Counted from the first letter of the stretch, positions 47,684-57,398 are shown. The stretch: DNA of 64,000 nt from Mariniblastus sp. (GCA_022447605.1 JAKVBG010000010.1:62001-126000), one strand, 5' to 3'. Translations and numbers: made by a program. Notes: a model not told the origin generated them from the letters alone.

Positions 47684-48463
47684 ATGGTCACCAGCGACTC
47701 CCATGTATCCGCCGCACCTCAGCCGGCAGGCCCACGCGAACCGGATCGGGTCGACCCTTGCCGGCCCGGCCGGTCATGGTTGCGGTGGGTGGTGTTGGCG
47801 CTGTTTCTGGGCTCTGCGACGGTCATGTTTTTCCTGTTTCGCGACAGCCTTTCCCTGGCGACTCTGGCTACCCAGGAATCGGAATGGAGAGACTATTACC
47901 AGGTCCATCCCGCACTGGTACTGCTCTTGGCATTCTTGATCTATGTGGTCGTCACGGGAATGTCGCTGCCCGGCGCAGCGGTCCTTTCTCTGGTGTATGC
48001 CTGGTACCTCGGGTTTTGGCCGGCGCTGATGCTGATCAGTTTCGCCTCGACCTTGGGAGCCAGCCTGGCATTCCTGCTCAGCCGTTACCTGTTTCGGGAT
48101 CTGTTTCAGAGTCGATTTGCCCAGCACCTGGTGTCGTTCAACAGCAACCTGGAAAAGGAGGGGGCTTTCTACTTGTTCACCTTGCGACTGATCCCGGCGG
48201 TTCCATTTTTTGTCATCAATCTCGTGATGGGCCTGACCCCCATGAAAGTCCGCACGTTCTGGTGGGTCAGCCAGGTCGGCATGTTGCCGGGAACGGTCGT
48301 CTTCTGCTGGGCCGGTTCGTCGGTCCCCAGCCTTGACCAGCTCGTCGAGCAAGGGGTTTCCGGTATTATAACGCCTCAGTTGTTCATTGGCTTTGTCTTG
48401 CTGGGCGCGTTTCCATTGATGGTGCGCAAGCTGCTCGGTCACTTCCGTGGCCACTCAGGATGA
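47684..48463 (+). CDS. TVP38/TMEM64 (VTT-domain) membrane protein
   Basis: 259 residues with about six membrane segments. The VTT/DedA-like core is visible: FLIYVVVTGMSLPGAAVLSL, FASTLGASLAFLLSRYLFRD (the GxxxSFxxSR-like stretch) and FTLRLIPAVPFFVINLVMGL with the re-entrant proline motif. Related proteins act as lipid scramblases or transporters. It is followed by a 60-residue membrane protein and a mercuric-reductase-like flavoenzyme, a neighbourhood known for this family, where the two are sometimes fused into one protein. Confidence 0.88.
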   Translation: MVTSDSHVSAAPQPAGPREPDRVDPCRPGRSWLRWVVLALFLGSATVMFFLFRDSLSLATLATQESEWRDYYQVHPALVLLLAFLIYVVVTGMSLPGAAVLSLVYAWYLGFWPALMLISFASTLGASLAFLLSRYLFRDLFQSRFAQHLVSFNSNLEKEGAFYLFTLRLIPAVPFFVINLVMGLTPMKVRTFWWVSQVGMLPGTVVFCWAGSSVPSLDQLVEQGVSGIITPQLFIGFVLLGAFPLMVRKLLGHFRGHSG

Positions 48464-48664
48464 GTCATTTCGATCAGCCCCTACCCACGGTCTACCGACC
48501 GGTCGTTTCTGCCGGACCCAGGCGATATCAGTCATGTAGATTCAAACCGAATTGGTTATTTACAGCCGGGAACGGCTACTGGACAATATTGCCGGCAGAT
48601 CGATTGACCGACCAGGTTCGATCGGTCTTAGGACAACCTGGCTATCGATGACGGTGAAATCAGC

Positions 48665-48847
48665 ATGAGTTATTGGAAATTGATCTTCTGGGGTTTCATC
48701 GTTTTGCTGGTGAGTGCAGGGATTGTATGGCTTTACATCTCGGTCGCCATGACGCTCGATCAACAGCCGGACTCGTTTGACCGAGACGGTTTTACGCCGG
48801 ATAGCGGTGGCCTGGGACAGGTGATCTGGCAGGTGATTTCAGAATAG
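48665..48847 (+). CDS. Small single-span membrane protein
   Basis: 60 residues, function unknown. One N-terminal membrane helix (LIFWGFIVLLVSAGIVWLYI) and a short soluble tail (DQQPDSFDRDGFTPDSGG). GACGGTGA lies upstream of the ATG. It sits between the TVP38-like gene and the flavin disulfide reductase gene, 17 bases before the latter, and is likely co-transcribed with it. Confidence 0.6.
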   Translation: MSYWKLIFWGFIVLLVSAGIVWLYISVAMTLDQQPDSFDRDGFTPDSGGLGQVIWQVISE

Positions 48848-48864
48848 AGAGAAACTGGCAGTCG

Positions 48865-50421
48865 ATGTCCGATTGGATCCAGCTACAACCGTTCGATGAA
48901 CATAACGCTCATCTGCGCGACAACGTACACCCGCGGGACTGGACCAATCCCGAACCGGCGAGGCCTTATCAACTGGTCGTGATCGGGGCCGGGACCGCCG
49001 GCCTGGTGACGGCCGCCGGCGCCGCGGGCCTGGGGGCGAGGGTCGCCTTGGTGGAACGGGACCTGATGGGTGGGGACTGCCTGAATGTCGGCTGCGTTCC
49101 CTCCAAGAGCCTGATTCAAACGGGTCGAGTGTTGGCCGAACTACGGGAAGCAGCGAACTTCGGTGTTCGATTGGACAGCCCGGCTGAGTTGGATTTTGCC
49201 GCCGCCATGCAACGGATGCGCCGATTGCGGGCCCGGATCAGCCACGTCGATTCGGCCCAACGGTTTGCCGACCTGGGGGTCGATGTCTATTTCGGGCAGG
49301 CCCGTTTTGCCGGCCCCACCTCGCTCGAGATCCAGCCGGATCGGGGTTCGGCGCAGAATGTGCGATTCAAGAAGGCCGTGATTGCAACCGGGGCCCGGGC
49401 GGCCGTGCCCCCCATTGCCGGGCTCGATCAGGTCGACTACCTGACCAACGAAAGCGTCTTTTCGCTGACCGAGTTGCCCGGCCGGCTGGCGATCATCGGG
49501 GCTGGTCCGATCGGCGTCGAGTTGGCCCAGGTGTTCGCCCGGTTTGGCAGTCGGGTTACCCTCTTGGAACGATCCAGCCGGATCCTGAACCGGGAGGATC
49601 CTGACGCGGCCGCCCTGATCGAGCAACAACTGGTTGATGAAGGCGTCCAGATCGAAGTTGGCAGCGACCCAATGCAACTGGCAGCCGCAGGCGAAGGTCG
49701 CATTCAGATCACGGGCAAGAGCCAGGCTGGACCTTTTGACATCAGGGTCGACAAGCTGCTGGTCGCCACAGGACGCCAGCCCAACCTCGAGGACCTGCAG
49801 TTGGCAAAAGCCGGGGTTGATTTTGACCGGAGCGGCGTGCGAGTCAACGACCTGCTGCGGACCAGCAATCGCCGCATCTACGCCGCCGGGGATGTGGCCT
49901 CCCGCTTTCAATTTACCCACGCCGCGGATTTCATGGCGCGGATCGTCATTCAGAACGCGCTGTTCAAGATCGGCCCTTGGGGGGCCAAGAAAGTCAGCCA
50001 CCTGTTGATCCCCCGGGCCACGTACACGGCACCCGAACTGGCGCAGGTCGGTTTGACGGAACAGGAAGCCCGACAGACAGGTGTTCCCATCACCACGTTG
50101 ATCCAGCCGCTGTCGGAAAATGACCGCGCCATTTTGGAGGGTACGGAAAACGGGTTCATCAAGGTTCACCTGAAGCGGGGCAGCGATCAGATCGTGGGCG
50201 CGACGGTCGTCGCCAGAAACGGGGGGGACCTGATTTCGGAATTGACCCTGGCCATGCAGAACCGGGTCGGTCTCGCTCAAATCGCCAACACGATCCACCC
50301 CTATCCGACCCAGGCCGATGCGATCCGGCGGCTGGGCGACCAGTACAACCGGACACGGCTCACGCCCCTGGCAACTCGCCTGCTGAAAACATTGATGCGT
50401 TTCAATGTGGGCCAGCCGTAA
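48865..50421 (+). CDS. Mercuric-reductase-like FAD/NAD(P) disulfide oxidoreductase
   Basis: 518 residues. FAD motif LVVIGAGTAGLVTAAGAAG, redox disulfide GGDCLNVGCVPSKSLI, NAD(P) motif LAIIGAGPIGVELAQVF, second FAD motif RRIYAAGDVA, and C-terminal active His in TIHPYPTQADA. It lacks both the HMA metal-binding domain and the C-terminal Cys pair of true MerA, so mercury reduction is unlikely. The physiological electron acceptor is unknown; the neighbouring TVP38-family protein suggests a membrane-linked redox role. Confidence 0.9.
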   Translation: MSDWIQLQPFDEHNAHLRDNVHPRDWTNPEPARPYQLVVIGAGTAGLVTAAGAAGLGARVALVERDLMGGDCLNVGCVPSKSLIQTGRVLAELREAANFGVRLDSPAELDFAAAMQRMRRLRARISHVDSAQRFADLGVDVYFGQARFAGPTSLEIQPDRGSAQNVRFKKAVIATGARAAVPPIAGLDQVDYLTNESVFSLTELPGRLAIIGAGPIGVELAQVFARFGSRVTLLERSSRILNREDPDAAALIEQQLVDEGVQIEVGSDPMQLAAAGEGRIQITGKSQAGPFDIRVDKLLVATGRQPNLEDLQLAKAGVDFDRSGVRVNDLLRTSNRRIYAAGDVASRFQFTHAADFMARIVIQNALFKIGPWGAKKVSHLLIPRATYTAPELAQVGLTEQEARQTGVPITTLIQPLSENDRAILEGTENGFIKVHLKRGSDQIVGATVVARNGGDLISELTLAMQNRVGLAQIANTIHPYPTQADAIRRLGDQYNRTRLTPLATRLLKTLMRFNVGQP

Positions 50422-50493
50422 GCAGAGGGCAGTCGAACCGGGCAACCGTTTGCTCGCCGGCAGGCTGCTGGTTGGCCCGCCCTAACCGAGCAT

Positions 50494-52668
50494 CTAGGCC
50501 CGATTCTTATTCCGCTCACTGCGCAACAGGTACATCACGCCATGCCGACTGGTGGTCAGCCACAGCCTGGCCCCGTAGATCTCCGCGTTCGTCTCGTCGA
50601 TGAACTCCAGGTGGTGTTCCAGGGCGGAAACCGCCTGGCAAAAATGGGGCGTTTCCTCCTCGACGCGCTTGGAAATCGAATCTTCAACCACATGGCCAAA
50701 ATGGCTGCGCATCATCACCTGATGAATATCGCAGGCAATGACAATCTCACAAGTCGTGGCGTGCTGGCTGACTTGCCGGCGCATCACGCGATCAATATCA
50801 CAGTCGATCAGAACCACACCGTAAGGCTCTTCGGTGTTTTGGTCATAGACGGGAACGGCCGCCACCAGGTGGACCGCCTCGTCCCCAAAGCAATTCTCTT
50901 CCGGCTCGGAGTCATTATCACAAACCAGCGAGGTGAGCACTTCTTCCGGCTTTTGCTGGATCACCGTCTCCAGGAATGAGTTCGTCTTGATTTGACGCAA
51001 GCGACTGCGGGGGACGGGTCGAATGTTGGAGTGGTCGGTGGAGTGTCGTTCGACGCGCACGATTTCCGTGCACAGACCGGCTTCGATTCGGCAGTAGGAA
51101 ATGGTTTGGTAGTCTGACTTGGCCGTCAACAACCCGGTGTAAATGGTCGTCAACCGCTCGCGCCACACGGCGACATCCTGTTCGACCTCGGCCGTGATCA
51201 ACTCCTGGATAGGAGGCAAGCGAGACATGAAACGGGCATTGGTTTCCAGGTCCCGAATCGTTGACTGCAGGTCGGCCCGGAGCTCCCGGCCGGCCATGCG
51301 GAGGTCCTCGTAACGGCTCTTCTTTTCGCTTTGGCCAGCCAGCCAGAGTTCGACCGCATCGGATAGCTGGGAGACCCGTTCGTAACGCAAATGGCTTTTG
51401 AAGGCCATCGATTTGATGCAGATCGACTCCAGCTGACGCGGCACGTTCTCCGCATAGTCACTCGGCTCGGGTGAGCGGCTTTCGGCAATCACCTTGAGCA
51501 CTTCCTTGAGATTGGTCCGGGCACCTTCACCGCTCGATTCGTGGGGGGCACAGCCGGTCAAGATGGAAAACAGAATCCCTCCCAGTCCGTAAACATCCGT
51601 CCGTTCATCGATATGGTCCAGGTCCCCCGACGCCTGTTCGGGTGCCATGTAGAGAGGCGTGCCCACCACCTCGCCGTCGACCGTTTGAGCCAGCGCCTTG
51701 TCGGCCAGGTTGCTTTCCCGTGACAGATGATGGATCAGTTCGCCATCCTCGGATAACTTGGCAAGGCCCCAGTCAAGCACGATGACCTGGCCAAAATTAT
51801 CCAGAGCCACATTTTCCGGTTTCAGGTCCCGGTGCATGACACCCCGCGAGTGAGCATAGGCAATCGCCTGACAGATATCGAGGAAAATATTGAGCAGACG
51901 ATGCAGCCCCAGGTGGGCATCGTCCAGCTCGCCGGCGCGGATCTTTTCATGGTGCTCAATGATGGCGTCGGCCAACGTTCGTTTGCCAACGAACCGCATG
52001 GCGTAAAACGGCTCTCCCGTGTTCTTGTCGAGCCCGTACTGGTAAAGCGGGACGATCGAGGGGTGCTCCAACAAACCTGTAATTTCAGCCTCTCTCCGGA
52101 AACGCTGCCACGAAACCTCCGAGGCCAAGGTCTCGGCATTCAGCTCCTTGATCGCCACGTTTCGCTTGAGCCGCTCGTCCCGGGCCAACCAGACATTGCC
52201 CAGCCCGCCCTTGCCGAGCGGGCGAATCAGGGTGTACCGGGACTCACCCACGCGGGCGTCACCTTCACCCTGGTAGGCGCCCGGCTGTTCCGCCACCATG
52301 CGACGGGACCAGAATGGACCGCCGGCCGCAGGGAGCTGGGTCGTCCGCTTCAAGGAATTTTCCTGCGCTTGCGTCTGCCCCGGTTCTAGCTCTGGCAAGT
52401 CAATCTCACCACTTTGAGCCGCTTGAATCAGGCCCCTCAAACGGTCTTTCGCTTCGTCCGAAAGTCCTGGCCCAAGGGTCCTGTCGCCCTGCTCCACCAG
52501 GGACGCAATTTCAACAGCCGAAATCTGTATCTTGTGGGAAATCTTGGCGAACGCCTCCAGCTCTTTGCTGTCCGTCAAATTCTGCGCCAGCAGACCTGTC
52601 TCTTCATCCGTCAGCGCGCGGCGCATCGATTTGGTGACCAACTCCGAGGCTTTTCGATCATTCAGCAT
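50494..52668 (-). CDS. Ser/Thr protein kinase with C-terminal Cache-like sensor domain and no evident membrane segment
   Basis: 724 residues. Residues about 1-130 are helical and unassigned. The kinase domain (about 140-430) has the glycine loop GKGGLGNVWLA, VAIKEL with the ATP Lys, MHRDLKPENV with the catalytic Asp, and LDWGLAKL in place of DFG, a frequent planctomycete version. Residues about 450-720 resemble a double-Cache sensor: LETNARFMSRLPPIQELI, IYTGLLTAKSDYQTISY, and EIVRVER. Such domains normally face outwards and are bracketed by membrane helices, but none is visible here. The start overlaps the sigma factor gene by 11 bases, which suggests tight coupling. Confidence 0.88.
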   Translation of the reverse strand: MLNDRKASELVTKSMRRALTDEETGLLAQNLTDSKELEAFAKISHKIQISAVEIASLVEQGDRTLGPGLSDEAKDRLRGLIQAAQSGEIDLPELEPGQTQAQENSLKRTTQLPAAGGPFWSRRMVAEQPGAYQGEGDARVGESRYTLIRPLGKGGLGNVWLARDERLKRNVAIKELNAETLASEVSWQRFRREAEITGLLEHPSIVPLYQYGLDKNTGEPFYAMRFVGKRTLADAIIEHHEKIRAGELDDAHLGLHRLLNIFLDICQAIAYAHSRGVMHRDLKPENVALDNFGQVIVLDWGLAKLSEDGELIHHLSRESNLADKALAQTVDGEVVGTPLYMAPEQASGDLDHIDERTDVYGLGGILFSILTGCAPHESSGEGARTNLKEVLKVIAESRSPEPSDYAENVPRQLESICIKSMAFKSHLRYERVSQLSDAVELWLAGQSEKKSRYEDLRMAGRELRADLQSTIRDLETNARFMSRLPPIQELITAEVEQDVAVWRERLTTIYTGLLTAKSDYQTISYCRIEAGLCTEIVRVERHSTDHSNIRPVPRSRLRQIKTNSFLETVIQQKPEEVLTSLVCDNDSEPEENCFGDEAVHLVAAVPVYDQNTEEPYGVVLIDCDIDRVMRRQVSQHATTCEIVIACDIHQVMMRSHFGHVVEDSISKRVEEETPHFCQAVSALEHHLEFIDETNAEIYGARLWLTTSRHGVMYLLRSERNKNRA

Positions 52669-53275
52669 GACCCAACGATTCCTTCTCTTTCAACCACTTG
52701 GTTTCTACACATTTCGCCAACCCAAGCCTGGCCCGATGCATACGGACCCATAGATTGGAGGGAGTGATATTCAATTCCTTACATATTTCTTCTGAATCTT
52801 TTTCGTCCATGACACTTCGCTGGAACACGGTCCGCTGGGTTTCTGGCAATTCGTCCAGGCAGCTCTGTAAAATCTGCCGAAATTCAACTTCCTGGATCTG
52901 CTCATCCGGCTGGGGCGACCAGCGAAAGGCATCTTTTTTCCAGTTGCCCTGGGCGTCAAACAGATGCAGGGTCGGATCCGGTTCGTCCTCGTACGACCGG
53001 GCCTGTGCATGTTTGGCACGGAGCCGCACATGATCAATAATTTTGCGTTTGAGAATTCCGAGCAACCACCCTCGCTGACTCCCCCGGCCCGCATATTGAT
53101 CGACGTGGCGAATCCCGGCCAGAAACGTCTCCTGCAATACCTCTTCCGCCGCGTTGGCATCGCGCAAGCGGGAGTGTGCATACCGATAGAGGTAATCACC
53201 ATATTGGTCTACCCATTGATCCGGTGGCAATGCGGCGGCCTGCAGATCGGGGGCCGAAGAAGGATTGTTGGACAT
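52658..53275 (-). CDS. ECF-type RNA polymerase sigma factor
   Basis: 205 residues. Region 2: YGDYLYRYAHSRLRDANAAE and EEVLQETFLAGIRHVDQYAG, then RGWLLGILKRKIIDHVR. Region 4: LDELPETQRTVFQRSVMDEK and SEEICKELNITPSNLWVRMH, a helix-turn-helix for -35 recognition. The frame allows an earlier start (53329 or 53338); the ATG at 53275 fits family length. The kinase gene overlaps its end by 11 bases. No anti-sigma factor gene is adjacent, so the kinase is the likely regulator, as proposed for kinase-linked ECF groups. Confidence 0.88.
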   Translation of the reverse strand: MSNNPSSAPDLQAAALPPDQWVDQYGDYLYRYAHSRLRDANAAEEVLQETFLAGIRHVDQYAGRGSQRGWLLGILKRKIIDHVRLRAKHAQARSYEDEPDPTLHLFDAQGNWKKDAFRWSPQPDEQIQEVEFRQILQSCLDELPETQRTVFQRSVMDEKDSEEICKELNITPSNLWVRMHRARLGLAKCVETKWLKEKESLGHAE

Positions 53276-53566
53276 TCGCAGGAGTGCTTTCGCTTTCGTC
53301 TCTTTGCCAGGCGCCAGGGACAAGAACATGTCGGACAAGGGGCATGCCTGCGAGTTTAACCTCTAAAAACTAAATCCTCCAGTCTTTTTGATGGCAAGTC
53401 CGCCTCGACACCGCCCTGCCCCAGCTGGTTTCGCCGTCCCGGGCCGATGGGGAATCGATCGCATCTGACTGATTTGCCCTGTCGGATTGGATAATTGACC
53501 AATTACAATGAGCCGGCCCACGATCCGTGAGGCCCACCGCCCGTTTTTCCTGTTCCACGAAAATGG

Positions 53567-54757
53567 ATGTCAAATCACTCAATTTGTGAAAGCGTCGACC
53601 AACTTGGCCCTCGGTTAATCGAGGTTCGTCGCTACATGCACCAGCATCCCGAATTGTCCGGACTGGAATTTGAAACCACACAGTACCTGGCGCAACAGCT
53701 GGAAGCAGCTGGAATCGACTACCGCCTGGGACCCGATCAGCGGGGTCTGGTAGTCGATCTGGGGCCCACCCATGCGGCGCGCCGGCTGGCGCTGAGGGCC
53801 GATATCGATGCGGTCCCGGTACAAGATGCAAAGCGGGTGGAGTACCGCAGCCAGGCTGACAATGCGACGCACGCCTGCGGTCATGACGCCCACTCTGCGA
53901 TGCTGTTCGGGGCGCTGGTTTCCTTGCAGGAGTGGCTTCAGCGAGAGCAACCGGACGGGGCGATCCGCGCCATTTTTCAACCGGAAGAGGAGACGATTCG
54001 GGGAGCCAGGCGCTTGATTGAATGGGGCGTGTTGGAAGGTGTCCAGGCCATCATCGGTTTGCACGTTGACCCCGACCGACGCGTGGGAACGGTTGGCCTC
54101 AAAGCGGGGCCCATCACGGCCCAGTGCGATGAGCTGTTGGTCGAAATCGTCGGCCAGGGGGGACATGCGGCCCGGCCCCACGAAACGTGTGACCCGATTG
54201 CCGCCGCCGCCCAGCTCCTGTCGGGCTGTTACCAGCTCGTACCGCGGGCCCTCAACAGTCACCAGCCCGTCGTCATTTCCTTTGGTGCAATCAATGGCGG
54301 GGACGCCTGTAATGTGATCCCGGCATCGGTCTCTCTCAAGGGAACGCTCCGCACAACGAGCGGAGATTCCCGCCGCGCGGCGCAGGAAAAGATTGAGCTG
54401 ATTGCAGACGGTATTTCCCGGGCCACGGGGGCCCGTATCGAGGTGACCTGGGGTGCCACCGTCCCTGCCGTCACGACCGACCGTCACCTGACCGAAATGG
54501 TAAGACAGACGAGCCGGGACCTGCTGGGCGCGGACAACGTCCTGCCGATTCCCCACGCCAGCATGGGGGGTGATGACTTTGCTTTTTATTCCCAGGCGAT
54601 TCCCGCTTCGTTCATACGCATCGGCTGTGCTGGCCAGGAGTGCGGGAACCTGCCCCTGCACAATCCCGCCTTTGATATTGACGAACATGTGTTGTCGGTC
54701 GGTGCCAAAATCCTTTCGCTGGCCGCCAGCCGGTATCTATGCCCGACAACGGATTGA
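53567..54757 (+). CDS. M20-family amidohydrolase (N-acyl-amino-acid hydrolase type)
   Basis: 396 residues. Metal and catalytic motifs: ALRADIDAVPV, THACGHDAHSAML, FQPEEET with the general-base Glu, GLHVDP, and the late His in PLHNPAFDIDE. The dimerisation domain (GQGGHAARPHETCDPIAAAA) is in the usual middle place. It hydrolyses an N-acyl amino acid or similar amide (hippurate or IAA-amide hydrolases are relatives). It is followed 137 bases later by a YbdK-type ligase in the same direction. Confidence 0.92.
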   Translation: MSNHSICESVDQLGPRLIEVRRYMHQHPELSGLEFETTQYLAQQLEAAGIDYRLGPDQRGLVVDLGPTHAARRLALRADIDAVPVQDAKRVEYRSQADNATHACGHDAHSAMLFGALVSLQEWLQREQPDGAIRAIFQPEEETIRGARRLIEWGVLEGVQAIIGLHVDPDRRVGTVGLKAGPITAQCDELLVEIVGQGGHAARPHETCDPIAAAAQLLSGCYQLVPRALNSHQPVVISFGAINGGDACNVIPASVSLKGTLRTTSGDSRRAAQEKIELIADGISRATGARIEVTWGATVPAVTTDRHLTEMVRQTSRDLLGADNVLPIPHASMGGDDFAFYSQAIPASFIRIGCAGQECGNLPLHNPAFDIDEHVLSVGAKILSLAASRYLCPTTD

Positions 54758-54894
54758 TCTTCATGCTGGTCCAACGGCGTTCGCTGGCCCGGCACCTGCC
54801 CGACTTTTTTCCAGCCTCTGCGGAGTCGCTCGGGCCTGCCGCATCGGTTATGATAACGAGCGCACATCGAGCATGATCAACCGACCGCACCGGA

Positions 54895-56082
54895 ATGGCG
54901 ATCACCACGGTGAAGGTCGACGTGGCAGATCGACCGACGGGAACCCAGGGGGACGAGGGCTTGGAACGAATCGAATTTAGGTCAAATGATCAACCAACCG
55001 TCGGGATTGAACTCGAACTCGGGCTGGTTGATCGGGACACGAAGGCGCTCTCCAGCAGCATTGAAGACTTGTTGAACCAGTTCCCGGGCGACCGGGAGTC
55101 GCTGCCCTACAAGCCGGAACTGATGCAATGCTATATCGAGGTCAACACGGGCATCTGCAACACGATTGACGATGCCCGCCGGGACCTGGAGCCGAAGCTG
55201 ATCGAGCTGCAAAACGCAGCCGACCAAATCAACCTGGACCTTTGGTGGGGTGCCACGCACCCGTTTTCCACCTGGAAAGACCAGTCGGTCACTCCCACCG
55301 AACGATACGAGAACCTGATCAGCCTGTTGCAGGAAATGGCCCGGCGCTTGGTGACCTTCGGCTTGCACGTGCATGTCGGGGTCGACTCGGGGGACAAGGC
55401 CGTCATGATCTGTGACCGCATCATGCAGCACCTGCCCACCCTGCTGGCGCTGTCGGCCAGCAGTCCCTTCTGGGACAACCGGGTGACGGGGCTTCAATCC
55501 CACCGCTCCAAGATCATGGAAGGCCTGCCGACTGCCGGGTTGCCACCGCTGATGCGCAACTGGAGTGAGTATGTCTGGTTGGTCCGGCACATGGTCGACA
55601 CGGGCTTTATCAATACGATCCGTGAAATCTGGTGGGACGTCCGTCCGCATCACAATTTTGGCACGGTCGAAGTCCGTGTCTGCGACATGCCGGGCAACCT
55701 CGACGACGCCCTGGCCATCGCCGGCCTGGTCCAGTGCCTGGTCAAAGCGCTGTCCGACATGATTGACGAGGGGACGTACCAACACGACAGTCACCCGATG
55801 CTGGTCCAGCAAAACAAATGGCGGGCTTGCCGCTATGGGACCAACGCCCGTCTGGCCAATGTCAAAACGTTCGAAAGCCAATCACTTCCCACCATCGTCA
55901 ATGGCATGATCGATTACCTTCGGCCCATTGGCCGCCAGCTGGATTGCCTCCCCTACCTGGAGCGGGCGCGGGAAATTTCGACCGGACCGAGTTGGGCTGA
56001 CCGCCAATTGGAGATCTATCAGGAGTCGGGCGATCCCCGCGACGTGGTGGAGCAGATGGTCCTGCAATCCCGCATTGTCTGA
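54895..56082 (+). CDS. YbdK-type carboxylate-amine ligase (GCS2 family)
   Basis: 395 residues. The glutamate-cysteine ligase type 2 fold is shown by VGIELELGLVDRDTKAL at the ATP/Mg site, QCYIEVNTGIC, LHVHVGVDSGDKA and FGTVEVRVCDMPGNLDDALA. Such proteins join a carboxylate to an amine with ATP and have weak glutamate-cysteine ligase activity in E. coli. The true substrate is unknown. Its pairing with an amidohydrolase suggests synthesis and breakdown of a related amide, which is inference. Confidence 0.88.
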   Translation: MAITTVKVDVADRPTGTQGDEGLERIEFRSNDQPTVGIELELGLVDRDTKALSSSIEDLLNQFPGDRESLPYKPELMQCYIEVNTGICNTIDDARRDLEPKLIELQNAADQINLDLWWGATHPFSTWKDQSVTPTERYENLISLLQEMARRLVTFGLHVHVGVDSGDKAVMICDRIMQHLPTLLALSASSPFWDNRVTGLQSHRSKIMEGLPTAGLPPLMRNWSEYVWLVRHMVDTGFINTIREIWWDVRPHHNFGTVEVRVCDMPGNLDDALAIAGLVQCLVKALSDMIDEGTYQHDSHPMLVQQNKWRACRYGTNARLANVKTFESQSLPTIVNGMIDYLRPIGRQLDCLPYLERAREISTGPSWADRQLEIYQESGDPRDVVEQMVLQSRIV

Positions 56083-56102
56083 ACAGCCCGGCCGCTTCAC
56101 GC

Positions 56103-57398
56103 TTACTTGCCCGGCACACTCCAGCCAACGGGCTGGGTCCAGGCCTGCTTCTTCTGCCCCTTGAATGACGGGTTGTCATGGCCAGCCGAGGAGGTGATCA
56201 CGGCGCGAACAAACAGTTCCTGGCCCGTCAGCCGGTAAACGGCCCGGGGGCCCTCGACCCGCTGCAGAACTTTGCCAATGTCGGGCGAGTAGATGCGGGT
56301 GGCGCGAAGCTCGTTCTCATTCGCATCGCGGCGAACCTGGGAGGTGCGGTCGTAGTCTTTGAGCGTACCGACAAACTCGATCGTATACTCATGGGACGCC
56401 TCCGGCTCGACCTCGACCTGGAGCGTCCCCTCCGCTTCATCAAAATCGACCTGCCGTAACGTCACGCCACTGGAGGCGTAAAAATCACCCGCATTGATCG
56501 CCGAGAGGATTGCGTCTGGATTCAGGGCGGTCGCCCGGACCATGACCCAGCCTCGCCCCGGGGTACTGCCCGTCGATTCATGGTAGTGATGGGAATCATC
56601 CGTTCCCAGGCCGAACAGCGGCGGCTGCTTGAGTCGATCGAGGCGGAGTGTATTGGCAATGTCCCACATCCGCTCGATGGCGGGGTGATTCGCGTCACCG
56701 AGTTGGTTGACGCCCGGGTGGCCGTTGTAGACTTCAAAGAACCGCTCTTCGGTCACAAAGGCCATGTCCTCTGCCGTGACGGCCCAACCGAAGTTGGGAT
56801 GGTTCAGATGGATCAAGGTTTGGCGTCCCGTCTTGCGAGACTGTTCCATGGCCGCCCTTAAATTGTTGGCAATCGCTTCCCGGACCGTTGTGCCTCCCAC
56901 CGGTCGCAGCAGATCGGTCAGGTTGGTCGCGTTCATGTGGACCGGCAGGCCATCCACCGAATCACTGATTTCCTCCCCCTCCATCAACAGGAACTCGCCC
57001 GGTTTTTCCAGTTCTCCCCGGTAACGGGCCAACGGTTGCAAACGGATTTCCACGTTTCCCTCATCCGTCGTTCTCTGCTCCACGAACTCCCCGAAGGCCG
57101 ATTGATATTTGCCGAGTGCCTCCTTGCCCGCCCGGCTTTCGATGGTCGTCAGGGGCATCCATTTTTGACCTCGGCTGAGGATGTTGTGGTCGGTCAAGGC
57201 CAGGAAGTGATAGCCGCGATCGGCGTACCACTTGGAGATCATCTCCGGGAAGTCATTGCCATCACTCCACAGTGAATGGGTGTGGAGGTTCCCCTTGTAC
57301 CAGTCAGTCGACTCCCCCTGCTGAGCCGAAAGGAAGGGGCCACCGGCCAAGGAAAAAACGCAAACGGTCAGCAACAACAGGAACATGCTTTTTTTCAT
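56103..57398 (-). CDS. Secreted PHP-domain metal-dependent hydrolase
   Basis: 431 residues from the ATG of KKSMFLLLLTVCVFSLAGG, a signal peptide. The PHP motifs are WYKGNLHTHSLWSDGNDFPE at the N-terminus, LALTDHNILSRGQKW, and LIHLNHPNFGWAVT, which carry the metal-binding His and Asp residues. PHP enzymes are phosphatases or phosphodiesterases; here the export signal indicates an extracytoplasmic substrate. GGATGGACGA precedes the start, and an in-frame ATG eight codons earlier is less likely. Convergent with the YbdK-type gene (20-base gap). Confidence 0.85.
   Translation of the reverse strand: MKKSMFLLLLTVCVFSLAGGPFLSAQQGESTDWYKGNLHTHSLWSDGNDFPEMISKWYADRGYHFLALTDHNILSRGQKWMPLTTIESRAGKEALGKYQSAFGEFVEQRTTDEGNVEIRLQPLARYRGELEKPGEFLLMEGEEISDSVDGLPVHMNATNLTDLLRPVGGTTVREAIANNLRAAMEQSRKTGRQTLIHLNHPNFGWAVTAEDMAFVTEERFFEVYNGHPGVNQLGDANHPAIERMWDIANTLRLDRLKQPPLFGLGTDDSHHYHESTGSTPGRGWVMVRATALNPDAILSAINAGDFYASSGVTLRQVDFDEAEGTLQVEVEPEASHEYTIEFVGTLKDYDRTSQVRRDANENELRATRIYSPDIGKVLQRVEGPRAVYRLTGQELFVRAVITSSAGHDNPSFKGQKKQAWTQPVGWSVPGK

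Noticed and set aside
48865-50421. True mercuric reductase (MerA)
   Set aside because: No HMA domain and no C-terminal Cys-Cys pair, and no mer genes around it.
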